DNA from: an uncultured Actinomycetes bacterium
GTDB lineage: Bacteria > Actinomycetota > Actinomycetes > Nanopelagicales > Nanopelagicaceae
NCBI GenBank assembly: GCA_903834145.1
Contig: CAILHY010000011.1
Location: forward strand, 1 to 62,350
Reading direction: 5' to 3'
DNA: 62,350 bases
Position numbers and translations under genes: made by a program. The notes beneath the pieces are model-generated. The model made no database searches. It was not told where the DNA came from and saw only the letters and a program-made list of their open reading frames with translations. Below are positions 50,043 through 59,832 of the stretch, piece after piece. How positions within the stretch are numbered: the stretch's first letter is position 1; the number at the start of each line of letters is the position of its first letter.

Positions 50043-50750
50043 CTAAATCCCGCTTACGTGGACGAGAGCGCCAATACCGGCCGTGATCGCCATACCAATG
50101 CTTCCGCCGATGACGACGCGCAGTGTTGGCTTGACCAGAGGGGATCCCGAACTCTTTGCGCTGATGATTCCGGTAGCGCCTAACCCAACGATGGCAAAGG
50201 CCACGATGCTCCAAGCTTTTGCTCCGGCGGTGGGCGCAAAAGCACCAAGAAAAGGAATGATCCCGCCGATGACGAAGCTGCATGCTGAGGCAATGGAGGC
50301 TTGGACTGGACGGGCTTTAGAGTGGGGATGCTGCCCAAGCTCATCGCGCAGATGTGCCTCAAGCGGATCTCGCTCGTGCATGGCGACGGCAACTTGGTGA
50401 GCCAGCTCAGGAGTCAAACCGCGATTGATGTAAATATGTTCCAGTTCAAGTAACTCTGCCTCAGGGGCTTGCTCTAAATGCGCTATCTCAAGTAAACGAT
50501 CTGATTCTTCAATGTCATTTTGGGATCGCACGGAAACATATTCACCCACGGCCATGGAACTAGCGCCAGCGACAATGCCTGCAATACCTGCGGTAATAAG
50601 AAACTTCGGAGCGCTGGCTGCAGATACGCCAATCATGAGACTTGCCACGGCAACCAAACCATCATTGGCGCCTAACACTGCTGCTCGCAACCAACCTGCG
50701 CGATGAGCGCGGTGTTCTAAATTTCGCTGATAGACCTCTTCAAGTGACAT
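50043..50750 (-). CDS. VIT1/CCC1-family membrane protein
   Basis: Family of iron/manganese transporters that remove metal from the cytoplasm. The 235-aa protein has five likely helices: the opening LRAAVLGANDGLVAVASLMIGV is the family signature, followed by GASSMAVGEYVSVRSQNDIEESD. A cytoplasmic helical segment (about 80-140) rich in E and H can bind metal. Last gene of the his-trp-dsbA-lgt run, 2 bp after lgt, but with a TAGCCT box 6 nt before its ATG. Confidence 0.88.
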   Translation of the reverse strand: MSLEEVYQRNLEHRAHRAGWLRAAVLGANDGLVAVASLMIGVSAASAPKFLITAGIAGIVAGASSMAVGEYVSVRSQNDIEESDRLLEIAHLEQAPEAELLELEHIYINRGLTPELAHQVAVAMHERDPLEAHLRDELGQHPHSKARPVQASIASACSFVIGGIIPFLGAFAPTAGAKAWSIVAFAIVGLGATGIISAKSSGSPLVKPTLRVVIGGSIGMAITAGIGALVHVSGI

Positions 50751-50752
50751 GG

Positions 50753-51583
50753 CTACAGGCTACCTGATTGCGTCTTACGCCAGTTACGCCCCTGTCTGAT
50801 GAAAAGGATCACAGATGCGCCAGCTATGAGAACACTCACCCACACATTTACTCGTAATCCCATGATGATGTGAGCGGTATCAATTCTGAGCATTTCAAAA
50901 AAGAAGCGACCAACGCAGTAAGCGCCAATGTAAAAAGTGAAACTTTGTCCAGGAACAAAACGATGACCCTGCCTCACAATGATGATGGCCACGCCAACAC
51001 ACCACAAGGATTCATAGAGAAAAGTTGGATGAAATGTAGCAAATTGCTCATACCCCACGGGTCGTAAATCGATAGGGATCTTCAATCCCCACGGAAGCGT
51101 CGTGGGGCGACCAAAAAGTTCACCATTAAACCAATTCCCAAAGCGTCCTGTTGCTTGAGCAAAGAGAACGCCTGGCGCAATTGCATCAGCGAAGATTGCG
51201 AATGTCAGCAAGCCCTCGCGACCAGATTGTTTTAATTTATTGAAACGCCACCACGCAACATAGGTGCCCAAGGCAATTGCCCCCCAAATACCTAGGCCTC
51301 CGTTCCAAATTTTGAACGCGTCCATGGGGTGCCCGCCTGCGCCGAAATACGCGTCGGGTGATGTAACCAAATGATAGATACGACCACCAATGATTCCTGC
51401 AGGAACTGCTGCAAGTGCAACATCGGCAACGACATTCTCCCCGCCACCAGATGCGCGATAGCGTCGATCTCCGAGCCATATTGCGATCACAATTCCGGTG
51501 ATGATGCAGAGAGCATAAAAATGAATCGTGAACGGTCCGATCCCAATCTTCGAACTAGTCGGCGTTGGGATGAACGCAAGCAT
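50753..51583 (-). CDS. lgt: prolipoprotein diacylglyceryl transferase
   Basis: Adds diacylglycerol to lipobox cysteines of lipoproteins in the membrane. The 276-aa protein has about seven helices, the conserved GRIYHLVTSPDAYFG region and the signature GRFGNWFNGELFGRPT, then HPTFLYESLW. It starts 6 bp after dsbA-like. Its presence shows lipoproteins are made, though LivJ here lacks a lipobox. Confidence 0.95.
   Translation of the reverse strand: MLAFIPTPTSSKIGIGPFTIHFYALCIITGIVIAIWLGDRRYRASGGGENVVADVALAAVPAGIIGGRIYHLVTSPDAYFGAGGHPMDAFKIWNGGLGIWGAIALGTYVAWWRFNKLKQSGREGLLTFAIFADAIAPGVLFAQATGRFGNWFNGELFGRPTTLPWGLKIPIDLRPVGYEQFATFHPTFLYESLWCVGVAIIIVRQGHRFVPGQSFTFYIGAYCVGRFFFEMLRIDTAHIIMGLRVNVWVSVLIAGASVILFIRQGRNWRKTQSGSL
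50757..50762 (-). promoter_or_regulatory. -10 box (TAGCCT) of the VIT gene, leaderless type
   Basis: TAGCCT-N6-ATG on the minus strand, within the last codons of lgt. It suggests the metal transporter is also expressed separately. Confidence 0.5.
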
Positions 51584-51589
51584 TATGGA

Positions 51590-52264
51590 TTACTTCTTGC
51601 CCTCGACGGCGCCAGAGAAGGCTAGCGGATCAAAATATTGGGTATTTCGATCAATGGCTTTGCCATTAACAAAAACAGTAGGAGTTGAATCAATCTTCTT
51701 GTTGGAACCATCATTGGCAACGTTAGTAACCCACGATCCATATTTAGCACTGGTGATGCAACTCTTGAAAGTGCTTGAAGTTAAACCAACGGCGGTTCCT
51801 GCTTTGATCAATCCGTCATTGGACCACAAACCTGAATTCTCTGTCGTAGATTGGTGACCATATAGATATGTGTGAAACTGTAGAAACTTGCTTTCATCAG
51901 CAGCGCAAGCACCTGCATTGGCGGCCAGAACTGATTCTGGTCCGATGAACGAAAGCAGGTGGAAAACAACTTTCGCTCTCTTTTCTGAGATCAAAGTCTG
52001 CATGTACGCGCCATTTGTAGTTTCGAAACGGGCGCAGATCGGACACTGAAAATCTTCCCAAAGGTCGACTACGGGTTTGCCTGTTAAATTGCCATTGAAA
52101 ACAATTCCGTAACCATCGCTCTTAGAGACACTCGATGGGATTGCCGCTCCCCCAATTGATTTATTGCCCAACATCGAAAAAGCAATACCGACACTAATAA
52201 CCAGCACAACCATGCCAATCACAATGTTTCGCGTGATTTTATCTCCACCGGATTGTTGTGCCAT
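51590..52264 (-). CDS. membrane-anchored DsbA-like thioredoxin-fold protein
   Basis: Probable extracytoplasmic thiol-disulfide oxidoreductase. Starting at MAQQSGGDK (224 aa), it has a short cytoplasmic start, one membrane anchor (about 13-32) and an outer thioredoxin-fold domain with the active site C-P-I-C in DFQCPICARFE. The cis-proline is likely in STPTVFVNGK. A frame 14 codons longer was not used. It lies between trpA and lgt; the stop of trpA is 57 bp upstream. Confidence 0.88.
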   Translation of the reverse strand: MAQQSGGDKITRNIVIGMVVLVISVGIAFSMLGNKSIGGAAIPSSVSKSDGYGIVFNGNLTGKPVVDLWEDFQCPICARFETTNGAYMQTLISEKRAKVVFHLLSFIGPESVLAANAGACAADESKFLQFHTYLYGHQSTTENSGLWSNDGLIKAGTAVGLTSSTFKSCITSAKYGSWVTNVANDGSNKKIDSTPTVFVNGKAIDRNTQYFDPLAFSGAVEGKK

Positions 52265-52321
52265 GGGAATACCTACTTTCTGTCTGTGACGTTTAAGAAA
52301 ATGCAAGCACAGGATAGCGCG

Positions 52322-53125
52322 CTAGCGCCCTTGTCTTACTCCTAAGGCGAGTTCTTTTGCTAGTTCGCTCACGCGAGAAAGACCAGTGATTTCATCGGGC
52401 GCGTCCAAAAGAATCTTAATAAAGGCTGAGCCAACAATGACTCCATCTGCAAATCCTGCAACATCTTTTGCCTGATCTCGGGTAGAAACACCCAGTCCCA
52501 CGGCAATCGGTGTGGTAGTCGTCGTGCGAATACGGGTTACGAGTTCTTTCGCCCCCGATGAAATTGTTGTCCTGGTTCCTGTGACTCCCATGAGCGAGGC
52601 TGCATAAACAAAACCCGAACATTGCGAGGTGACCACACCCAGACGCTTTGCGGTTGTACTCGGTGCGAGAACATAAATCGTGTTGATTCCCGCATTCTCG
52701 GCTGCACTCTTCCACCCACGAGATTCTTCAATAGTGAGATCAGGCGTCACGACACCAGATCCACCATTGCGTGCCATTTCTAGTGCAAAAGCTTGGACCC
52801 CGTATCTTTCTATAGGGTTCCAATAAGTCATAACTACCGTTGGAAGGCCAATTTCGTGAGCAAACTTCACAGTCTGGAATACTTCGGCGGCGCCAGTACC
52901 TTCCCGCAATGAAATATCTGCAGCTTCTTGAATCGTGGGGCCATCCATAACAGGATCGCTATAAGGGAAACCAATTTCAAGAGCATCCACTCCTGCATCG
53001 GACAGGGCACGAATGACTTTCTTACATCCCTCTAGCGAAGGAAATCCAGCAGGGATATAGGCGATAAGAGCAGCGCGATTTTCCGCACGAGTCTTTTCAA
53101 AAACAAGATCCAGTGGAGTACTCAT
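52322..53125 (-). CDS. trpA: tryptophan synthase alpha chain
   Basis: Cleaves indole-3-glycerol phosphate to indole. The 267-aa barrel has the catalytic aspartate in GFPYSDPVMDGPTIQ and glutamate in DALEIG, plus the loop APSTTAKR and phosphate site VGLGVSTRDQ...GVIVGSAF. The ATG follows the trpB stop with no base between. Confidence 0.95.
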   Translation of the reverse strand: MSTPLDLVFEKTRAENRAALIAYIPAGFPSLEGCKKVIRALSDAGVDALEIGFPYSDPVMDGPTIQEAADISLREGTGAAEVFQTVKFAHEIGLPTVVMTYWNPIERYGVQAFALEMARNGGSGVVTPDLTIEESRGWKSAAENAGINTIYVLAPSTTAKRLGVVTSQCSGFVYAASLMGVTGTRTTISSGAKELVTRIRTTTTTPIAVGLGVSTRDQAKDVAGFADGVIVGSAFIKILLDAPDEITGLSRVSELAKELALGVRQGR

Positions 53126-54325
53126 CTAGAGAGGAATTCCGAAATAGCGTGCCGCGGTTTCTACATCTTTATCTCCACGGCCAGAAAGGTTGATTAAGAG
53201 AATTGCCTCCGGGCCTAACTCTTTCCCAACGATCATCGCACCAGCAAGTGCATGAGCAGATTCAATGGCGGGAATAATGCCTTCTGCCTTTGAAAATAGA
53301 TCAAAAGCGCGCATTGCTTGAGAATCTGTAATGGCTCTGTATTCGGCTCTACCAATATCGTTGAGATAGGCGTGTTCTGGACCTACGCCGGGATAATCCA
53401 AACCTGCAGAAATGGAATGCGACTCGACAGTTTGTCCATTGGAATCTTGGAGCACATACGAGCGTGTTCCGTGAAGCACTCCGGGAGATCCACCCGTAAT
53501 CGTCGCAGCATGGCGACCAGTTTCAACGCCATCTCCACCTGCTTCAAAACCTATAAGCCGTACCTGGGTATCTGGAATGAATGCATGGAAAATTCCGATT
53601 GCATTGGAACCACCACCAATACAAGCAAGTACAGCATCCGGAAGGCGACCAAGAAGTTCGAGCATCTGCCTTCGCGACTCTTCACCGATAATTTTTTGGA
53701 AGTCTCGCACCATTGTTGGAAATGGATGCGGACCTGCGACAGTTCCTAATAAGTAATGCGTAGTGTCAACATTGGTGACCCAATCGCGCATTGCTTCGTT
53801 TACGGCATCTTTAAGAGTGCGCGAACCGGCGGTAACGGGAACTACTTCGGCTCCGAGAATTTTCATACGAGCAACATTGAGAGATTGACGCTTTGTATCT
53901 TCCTCGCCCATGTACACGACACATTCAAGACCAAAGAGCGCCGCCGCTGTTGCCGATGCAACTCCATGCTGGCCTGCACCCGTTTCGGCGATGATCCTTT
54001 TCTTTCCCATGCGTTTTGTTAAAAGCGCTTGACCTAAAACGTTGTTGATCTTGTGACTTCCTGTGTGGTTGAGGTCCTCGCGCTTAAGGAAGATGCGCGC
54101 TCCACCAGCATGTTCGGCGAATCTCTGAGCCTCGGTAATAATGCTGGGACGACCCGTATACGTGGCATGTAAATGAGAAAGTTCGGCTTGAAACACGGGA
54201 TCGATCAGTGCTCTGTTGTGAGCCTGCTCTAATTCTTCAAGTGCACCGATCAGTGCCTCGGGTACAAATCGCCCACCGTAAGGTCCAAAGTGGCCAATTG
54301 CTTCAGGTAATTCATGAATGGTCAT
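53126..54325 (-). CDS. trpB: tryptophan synthase beta chain
   Basis: Joins indole and serine to tryptophan with PLP. The 399-aa protein has the cofactor lysine in [14 protein letters not shown], the glutamate in [10 protein letters not shown], and the phosphate loop [10 protein letters not shown]. It is the standard TrpB1 length. A TAGAGT that includes the trpC stop lies 9 nt before the ATG, so an internal promoter is possible. Confidence 0.96.
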   Translation of the reverse strand: MTIHELPEAIGHFGPYGGRFVPEALIGALEELEQAHNRALIDPVFQAELSHLHATYTGRPSIITEAQRFAEHAGGARIFLKREDLNHTGSHKINNVLGQALLTKRMGKKRIIAETGAGQHGVASATAAALFGLECVVYMGEEDTKRQSLNVARMKILGAEVVPVTAGSRTLKDAVNEAMRDWVTNVDTTHYLLGTVAGPHPFPTMVRDFQKIIGEESRRQMLELLGRLPDAVLACIGGGSNAIGIFHAFIPDTQVRLIGFEAGGDGVETGRHAATITGGSPGVLHGTRSYVLQDSNGQTVESHSISAGLDYPGVGPEHAYLNDIGRAEYRAITDSQAMRAFDLFSKAEGIIPAIESAHALAGAMIVGKELGPEAILLINLSGRGDKDVETAARYFGIPL

Positions 54326-54337
54326 AGGCGGCGAACT

Positions 54338-55111
54338 CTACCCTTGACCTAAAAGAGTTCGCAGTGCGAGAGCGGGATCGCTCCCGCGCACAAGAGCCTC
54401 GCCCACCAAAAGTGCCTTGGCGCCATATCCCTGCGCGAAAAGGGCTTCAGCGCGGGTGCTGATTCCAGATTCAGCAACAGCAAAAATGCTCGCTGGGACT
54501 TTAGGTAAGAGATCAGCAAAAACCTGAGGATTGACATCGAGGGTCTTGAGATTTCGCGAATTAACTCCGACCAGGGATGGTGAAATTTCAAGCGCACGAT
54601 CTAGTTCATCTTCGGTGTGAATTTCCACCAAAACGCTCATTCCAAGTTCTGTGCTGAGTGCATGAAAATCTCTTAACTGTTGACTAGACAGGGCAGCAAC
54701 AATCAACAACACAAGATCGGCACCGTACGCACGAGCCTCATAAAATTGGTACTCATCAACCATAAAATCTTTTCGCAGAAGCGGAATCGAAATGCTTTCA
54801 CGCACTGCGACAAGGTCATCGAGAGAACCACCAAACCTGCGCTTCTCGGTGAGTACGCTCACGATGCTAGCGCCTGCTTCTTGATACACATGAGCTAACG
54901 CTGCAGGATCAGGAATGTTTGCTAGCGCGCCCTTGCTCGGTGAGGATCGCTTCACTTCCGCAATGATTGAAAGCCCATCGCTGCTCAATGCAGCTATTGC
55001 ATCTCTAACAGGTGGAGCCGACCTAACTAAATCGTGGATCTGGGCAAGCGGCAATCTTCGTTCGTCTAAATCTTCTCGAACCCCAATAATAATTTCATCA
55101 AGGACACTCAC
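54338..55111 (-). CDS. trpC: indole-3-glycerol-phosphate synthase
   Basis: Closes the indole ring. The 257-aa barrel has the family signature IIAEVKRSSPSKGALA, LRKDFMVDEYQ with a catalytic lysine, VEIHTEDELDRAL, GVNSRNLKTL and VAESGI. GTG start, overlapping the stop of a 56-codon ORF by 4 bp (GTGA). No trpD or trpF lies beside it. Confidence 0.95.
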   Translation of the reverse strand: MSVLDEIIIGVREDLDERRLPLAQIHDLVRSAPPVRDAIAALSSDGLSIIAEVKRSSPSKGALANIPDPAALAHVYQEAGASIVSVLTEKRRFGGSLDDLVAVRESISIPLLRKDFMVDEYQFYEARAYGADLVLLIVAALSSQQLRDFHALSTELGMSVLVEIHTEDELDRALEISPSLVGVNSRNLKTLDVNPQVFADLLPKVPASIFAVAESGISTRAEALFAQGYGAKALLVGEALVRGSDPALALRTLLGQG

Positions 55112-55278
55112 GTAGTGGCCTGGTCATTCGTCGATGGATCAATTCCTTGATCGAGTGCTTGCCAAGAATTTATATGGCGAGGTTTACGGTCATAACGTGA
55201 AGGCAATTTTGAAATACGTCGAACTCCAAAAAAGCCAATAATGATTAGCCCGGTAGCAACCAAAAAGAATTTGATCAC
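55108..55278 (-). CDS. 56-aa membrane protein between trpE and trpC
   Basis: A small ORF of 56 aa starting GTG, with one membrane segment (IKFFLVATGLIIIGFFGV, residues 2-19), a basic stop-transfer (RRISKLPSRYDRKPRH) and a polar tail WQALDQGIDPSTND. It overlaps trpE before it and trpC after it by GTGA junctions, so both ends are translationally coupled, a strong sign that it is real. Other Actinobacteria have a larger membrane protein (TIGR02234 family) at this place; I recall a similar W-x-A-L-D-x-G-x-D-P-T end in it, so this may be a reduced form. Function is unknown. Confidence 0.75.
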   Translation of the reverse strand: MIKFFLVATGLIIIGFFGVRRISKLPSRYDRKPRHINSWQALDQGIDPSTNDQATT

Positions 55279-56774
55279 GAGAGAACTCGTAACCCATTTG
55301 CCGCCGAAATCGCACCGAGAACTGCTGCAGCTTTATTCATGCATTCTTGATTCTCGGACGCAGGATCAGAGTCTGCAACAATTCCTGCACCTGCTTGCAC
55401 ATAGGCCTTATGGTCAAAGAGCACCGCAGTTCGAATTGCAATACACGTATCAATATTTCCGGTGAAATCTAAGTAACCAATTGCTCCGCCATATATACCT
55501 CGACGTGTAGGTTCGAGTGATTCGATGATTTCCATTGCACGTGGCTTTGGCGCCCCCGAAAGTGTGCCAGCTGGAAATACAGAGAAGAGAGCGTCAACGG
55601 GAGAGGACTCTTGAGCCAACGTTCCGGTAACAGTTGAAACGATATGCATTACATGCGAGAAACGCTCGATGTTCATGAACTCGACGACTTCGACTGTACC
55701 AGGGGCGCAAACACGCCCCAGGTCATTACGCCCAAGATCTACCAACATTAAATGCTCAGCACGCTCCTTAGGGTCTGACAATAATTCTCCCCCAAGTCGT
55801 TGATCCTCCTCCGGAGAATCTGAGCGCGCTCGTGTACCGGCAATTGGGTGAATGAGAACTTGTCTATCAGTTACTTTCACAAGCGCTTCAGGACTAGAAC
55901 CCACAACATCGATTCCATCATTGAGGCGAAGCATGAACATATAGGGACTTGGATTGTGCAGGCGCAGCATTCGATATACATCGAGAGCATCTGCCGAACA
56001 ATCCATGGAGAATCGTTGCGAGAGAACAACTTGAAAAGCCTCACCTGCAACAACTTCTTGCTTGACGCGATCTACAGCTGCGAGGTATTTATCCTCGGAA
56101 AGATTTCTTGAGTAGGCCGAAGTCACACGTGGATCTAGGTGGGCAATATGTCCGGGCAATGGCGCCAGTAATTCCTGCTGCATGACATCAAGACGACTTT
56201 GGGCATCTTCGAATGCTTCATCAACTCGTGAATCGCTGCCATCCCAATTGATTGCATTCGCGATCAACGTGATTGTTCCTTCGCTGTGATCTAAGACAGC
56301 AAGGTCACTAGTTAGCATGAATGTCAGATCGGGAAGCGGAAGATCCTTCTGCGAATTATTCGGGAGCTTCTCTAAAAATCGAACGCATTCATAACCCATG
56401 TAGCCGACAAGCCCTCCAGTTAGCGGAGGCAGGCCCGCAATCTTTGGTGAACGCAGATGTTGAGCCGAGATGCGCAATGCATCCAACGGCGGAATTCCCA
56501 CAGGCGCACCTGCAGGAACGGTTCCGGTCCAGATGGCTTTGCCACCTGATTCAGTTAACGTGGCTTGGCTTCGAACTCCAATAAAGGAGTATCGCGACCA
56601 GACGCCACCGTGCTCGGCCGATTCCAAAAGAAAAGTTCCTGGCAAGTTCTTAGCCAATTTTCTATAAACGCCTAGCGGGGTTTCACTGTCTGCCAGTAGC
56701 GTCCGGAAAACTGGGATAACGTTGAAATCCTTAGCGTAGGTACGAAACTCTTCTAACTTCATTTCTAATTCCAT
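55275..56774 (-). CDS. trpE: anthranilate synthase component I
   Basis: Converts chorismate to anthranilate with ammonia from a TrpG partner, which is not in the window. The 499-aa protein begins at the ATG that overlaps the hisI stop (TGATG); a frame 18 codons longer was rejected. The N-terminal LLESAEHGGVWSRYSFIG is the tryptophan feedback-site motif; the chorismate domain shows FQVVLSQRF, NPSPYMFMLR, HPIAGTRAR and LVDLGRNDLGRVC. First trp gene of a joined his-trp run. Confidence 0.95.
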   Translation of the reverse strand: MELEMKLEEFRTYAKDFNVIPVFRTLLADSETPLGVYRKLAKNLPGTFLLESAEHGGVWSRYSFIGVRSQATLTESGGKAIWTGTVPAGAPVGIPPLDALRISAQHLRSPKIAGLPPLTGGLVGYMGYECVRFLEKLPNNSQKDLPLPDLTFMLTSDLAVLDHSEGTITLIANAINWDGSDSRVDEAFEDAQSRLDVMQQELLAPLPGHIAHLDPRVTSAYSRNLSEDKYLAAVDRVKQEVVAGEAFQVVLSQRFSMDCSADALDVYRMLRLHNPSPYMFMLRLNDGIDVVGSSPEALVKVTDRQVLIHPIAGTRARSDSPEEDQRLGGELLSDPKERAEHLMLVDLGRNDLGRVCAPGTVEVVEFMNIERFSHVMHIVSTVTGTLAQESSPVDALFSVFPAGTLSGAPKPRAMEIIESLEPTRRGIYGGAIGYLDFTGNIDTCIAIRTAVLFDHKAYVQAGAGIVADSDPASENQECMNKAAAVLGAISAANGLRVLS

Positions 56775-57130
56775 CACGCGGTCACTGCGATTGGTTGATG
56801 AAAACAGGTTCGCGAACCGGTGTGACATGCGGCGCCAACCTGCTCCACTTTGAGCACAATTGCGTCGCCATCACAATCTAGTGAGATCGACAATACTTTT
56901 TGCGTATGACCAGATGTCGCACCCTTCACCCACAATTCATTTCGACTTCTGCTCCAATAAGTGGCTTGGCCGGTAGCGATCGTCTGGGCTAAGGAATCTC
57001 GATTCATCCACGCAAGCATCAGTACTTCGTGAGTCGAAGCATCTTGAGCGATGGCGGCAATGAGATCGTCAGAGTTTTTGAGCAGAGCCAGGACCGAATC
57101 ATCGAGAGTATATGAAGCGCCTTGGTGCAT
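56774..57130 (-). CDS. hisI: phosphoribosyl-AMP cyclohydrolase
   Basis: Third step of histidine synthesis. The preferred start gives 118 aa, [11 protein letters not shown]; an ATG 14 codons earlier would overlap hisF. The conserved [29 protein letters not shown], the metal-binding DCDGDA and zinc cysteines in [10 protein letters not shown] are all present. It is a stand-alone HisI with no HisE domain. Last his gene, linked to trpE by TGATG. Confidence 0.94.
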   Translation of the reverse strand: MHQGASYTLDDSVLALLKNSDDLIAAIAQDASTHEVLMLAWMNRDSLAQTIATGQATYWSRSRNELWVKGATSGHTQKVLSISLDCDGDAIVLKVEQVGAACHTGSRTCFHQPIAVTA

Positions 57131-57144
57131 GCGCTTATTCTGCC

Positions 57145-57918
57145 CTATTGCAGCGCGCTCTCGCGAATGCAATATCCTGCCGCGGATAAATAGGCCTTCA
57201 CATCGCTTATTCGATGAATCCCAAAGTGAAAAACGCTCGCCGCCAGAAGTGCATTTGCACCTGCATCCAGCGCCGCCGCAAAATCTTGTAAAGTTCCTGC
57301 CCCTCCACTGGCAATAAGTGGAACGGGGGAAACCGCACGAACCGCTGTGATCATTCCGATGTCATATCCGGCTCTCGTTCCATCTGCATCCATAGAGTTG
57401 AGCAATATTTCTCCCACTCCTAACTCGCATGCCTGTTGCACCCACGCTAATGCGTCGACCCCTGTACCTTCACGTCCACCGTGCGTCGTAACTTCAAATC
57501 CTGACTCTGTTCTTGCTCTTCGTGCATCCACCGATAACACTAAAACTTGTGAACCGAAGGAATCAGATATTTCTGCGATGAGTTCAGGTCGTGCGATTGC
57601 GGCGGTATTGATAGAAACTTTGTCAGCCCCTGCACGCAAAAGTGCATCAACATCTTTAACACTTCGAATCCCTCCCCCAACGGTAAGGGGAATAAATACT
57701 TGATCTGCAGTGCGTCTGACTACGTCCAGAGTTGTTTCTCTGCCAGAACTACTAGCGGAAATATCAAGGAAAGTGAGTTCATCAGCGCCTTCAAGTCCGT
57801 ACAGGGCGGCCATCTCCGTTGGGTCGCCAGCGTCGACGAGATTTGTGAAATTGACGCCCTTAACAACTCTTCCATTTGTGACATCAAGACAAGGAATGAT
57901 GCGAACGCTCAAAGTCAT
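57145..57918 (-). CDS. hisF: imidazole glycerol phosphate synthase, cyclase subunit
   Basis: Works with HisH to make imidazole glycerol phosphate and AICAR. The 257-aa barrel has the catalytic D12 in [18 protein letters not shown], the C-terminal catalytic aspartate in [10 protein letters not shown], and phosphate sites GGGIRS and SGGAG. Its ATG overlaps hisA by 4 bp. Confidence 0.95.
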   Translation of the reverse strand: MTLSVRIIPCLDVTNGRVVKGVNFTNLVDAGDPTEMAALYGLEGADELTFLDISASSSGRETTLDVVRRTADQVFIPLTVGGGIRSVKDVDALLRAGADKVSINTAAIARPELIAEISDSFGSQVLVLSVDARRARTESGFEVTTHGGREGTGVDALAWVQQACELGVGEILLNSMDADGTRAGYDIGMITAVRAVSPVPLIASGGAGTLQDFAAALDAGANALLAASVFHFGIHRISDVKAYLSAAGYCIRESALQ

Positions 57919-58646
57919 GGGAGTGAAATCTCTAAGGCCTGTTGCAGAGTAAACGCGCCCGCATAAAGCGCCTTCCCGACAATTGCTCCTTCAACGCCCA
58001 GACCGTGAAGAGCGACGAGGGTTTTAATGTCATCAAGGGAGGAAATGCCTCCACTTGCCACGACAGGTTTCGAAGTTGCGGCGCATACCTCTTTCAGAAG
58101 TTCAACATTGGGCCCAGTCAATGTTCCATCACGGGTCACATCTGTAAGTACGTATCGTGCGCATCCATCGCGATCTAAACGAGAAAGAGTCTCGTACAAA
58201 TCGCCACCTTCCTTTGTCCACCCACGAGCGGCAAGAGTTCTTCCTCGAACATCCAAACCAACCGCAATCCGATCTGCGTATTGGGCGACCACTCGCGCGG
58301 TCCAATCAGGATTTTCGAGCGCTGCGGTACCTAGATTTACTCGCACACAGCCCGTGTCAAGGGCTCGCGCCAATGATTCGTCATCTCGAATTCCACCTGA
58401 TAGTTCAACCTTGATATCGAGCTTACCCACGACCCGGGCTAATAGTTCGGCATTATTTCCTCGCCCAAATGCAGCATCAAGATCAACAAGGTGAATCCAC
58501 TCAGCCCCTGCGCTTTGAAACTCCAGCGCAACATCGAGCGGATCGCCATACACCGTCTCTTGAGCCAGCTCTCCCTGAACTAAGCGCACGGCCCGTCCAT
58601 CTTTTACATCTACTGCTGGGAGTAGTTCTAGATATTCGCTGGTCAT
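57915..58646 (-). CDS. priA: phosphoribosyl isomerase, HisA/PriA type
   Basis: Isomerises ProFAR in histidine synthesis and, in most Actinobacteria, PRA in tryptophan synthesis. The start is the ATG overlapping hisH by 4 bp, giving 243 aa. [33 protein letters not shown] and [15 protein letters not shown] carry the two catalytic aspartates and match PriA well. No trpF is seen in the trp genes, so dual function is likely; if a trpF lies elsewhere it may be a plain HisA. Confidence 0.9.
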   Translation of the reverse strand: MTSEYLELLPAVDVKDGRAVRLVQGELAQETVYGDPLDVALEFQSAGAEWIHLVDLDAAFGRGNNAELLARVVGKLDIKVELSGGIRDDESLARALDTGCVRVNLGTAALENPDWTARVVAQYADRIAVGLDVRGRTLAARGWTKEGGDLYETLSRLDRDGCARYVLTDVTRDGTLTGPNVELLKEVCAATSKPVVASGGISSLDDIKTLVALHGLGVEGAIVGKALYAGAFTLQQALEISLP

Positions 58647-59251
58647 AATGAATCCGCCCAATTCTTCAGTAATTTCAAGCCCGCTTTTCCTGACTTCTCT
58701 GGATGAAATTGTGTGGCTGACAGTGAACCATCTTCAACTGCAGCAACGAATTTTTCACCGTACGTTCCCCATGTGGTCAATTGACCTACAGATTCCTTTG
58801 CGGCATAGGAATGTACAAAGTAAAAAGACTCATTTTCGACTCCTGCAAAAAGCACGCCCGCTGGATTGGTTTCAACGCTATTCCATCCCATGTGCGGCAA
58901 AATATCTGCCTTCAATCGCGAAACTTCACCGGGCCACAGACCAACTCCTGGTGTTAATACGGCGCTATCACGAGATCTTTCTGATCCTTGAGAAAATAGA
59001 ATCTGCATGCCAACACAAATTCCCATCGTAGGTCTCTCGAGTTCACGACGTTTACGAATAATTTCATCGCCCTGAATGGCTACCAATCCTGCCATGCACG
59101 ATGCATAAGCACCGACACCGGGAACGATAAGACCATCCGCTTGCATAGCAATCTCAAAATCTCGGGTAATGACTACTGTGCGACCAGTTGATTCACATGC
59201 ACGTTGAGCAGAGCGGAGATTGCCTGATCCGTAATCAAGAATGGCGATCAA
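58643..59251 (-). CDS. hisH: imidazole glycerol phosphate synthase, glutaminase subunit
   Basis: Supplies ammonia to HisF. The 202-aa class I amidotransferase has the nucleophile C79 in [11 protein letters not shown], and histidine/glutamate of the triad in [11 protein letters not shown]. The start [11 protein letters not shown] overlaps hisB by 4 bp. Confidence 0.95.
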   Translation of the reverse strand: MIAILDYGSGNLRSAQRACESTGRTVVITRDFEIAMQADGLIVPGVGAYASCMAGLVAIQGDEIIRKRRELERPTMGICVGMQILFSQGSERSRDSAVLTPGVGLWPGEVSRLKADILPHMGWNSVETNPAGVLFAGVENESFYFVHSYAAKESVGQLTTWGTYGEKFVAAVEDGSLSATQFHPEKSGKAGLKLLKNWADSL

Positions 59252-59832
59252 AGAGCGCCTTTTGTGGATGGAATCCCTGCAATGCCTCCATCAATAGAAA
59301 CTGCTTGATGGAGCGCTCTTGCAACAGCCTTGAATTGTGCTTCCATAACATGATGAGCGTTGCGTCCCTCGAGAACTCGAACATGCAATGCAATGTGCGC
59401 CTCGGCAACAATCGATTCCCAAATATGTCGACCAAGGGTTGTATCAAAAGTTCCAATAAGTTCAACAATCTCTGGTTGACGGTGAACCAGATATGGACGA
59501 CCCGATAGATCAACAGCTGCTTGAACAAGAACTTCATCCAAGGGCACCATCGCATCGCCAAAGCGGCGAATACCGACTTTGTCACCGAGCGCCTCACGAA
59601 GAGCCTGACCGAAAGCTAAGGAAGTATCTTCAACGGTGTGATGGGAATCTACTTCGATATCACCAGTGGTCTTCACAATGAGATTAAATCCCGAATGCTT
59701 TCCCAATTGTCCAAGCATGTGATCAAAGAAGGGAACACCGGTATCTACATCGATAGAACCATCCCCATCAAGATTGAGATCCACTAAAACATGGGACTCT
59801 TTGGTTTTTCTCTCCACGCGTGCTGTTCTCAT
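59248..59832 (-). CDS. hisB: imidazoleglycerol-phosphate dehydratase
   Basis: Metal-dependent dehydration of imidazole glycerol phosphate. The 194-aa protein has the paired metal motifs DSHHTVEDTSLAFG and NAHHVMEAQFKA, plus FFDHMLGQLG. It is the monofunctional form, without a phosphatase domain. The ATG directly follows the hisC stop and GGAGG is 8 nt upstream. Confidence 0.96.
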   Translation of the reverse strand: MRTARVERKTKESHVLVDLNLDGDGSIDVDTGVPFFDHMLGQLGKHSGFNLIVKTTGDIEVDSHHTVEDTSLAFGQALREALGDKVGIRRFGDAMVPLDEVLVQAAVDLSGRPYLVHRQPEIVELIGTFDTTLGRHIWESIVAEAHIALHVRVLEGRNAHHVMEAQFKAVARALHQAVSIDGGIAGIPSTKGAL

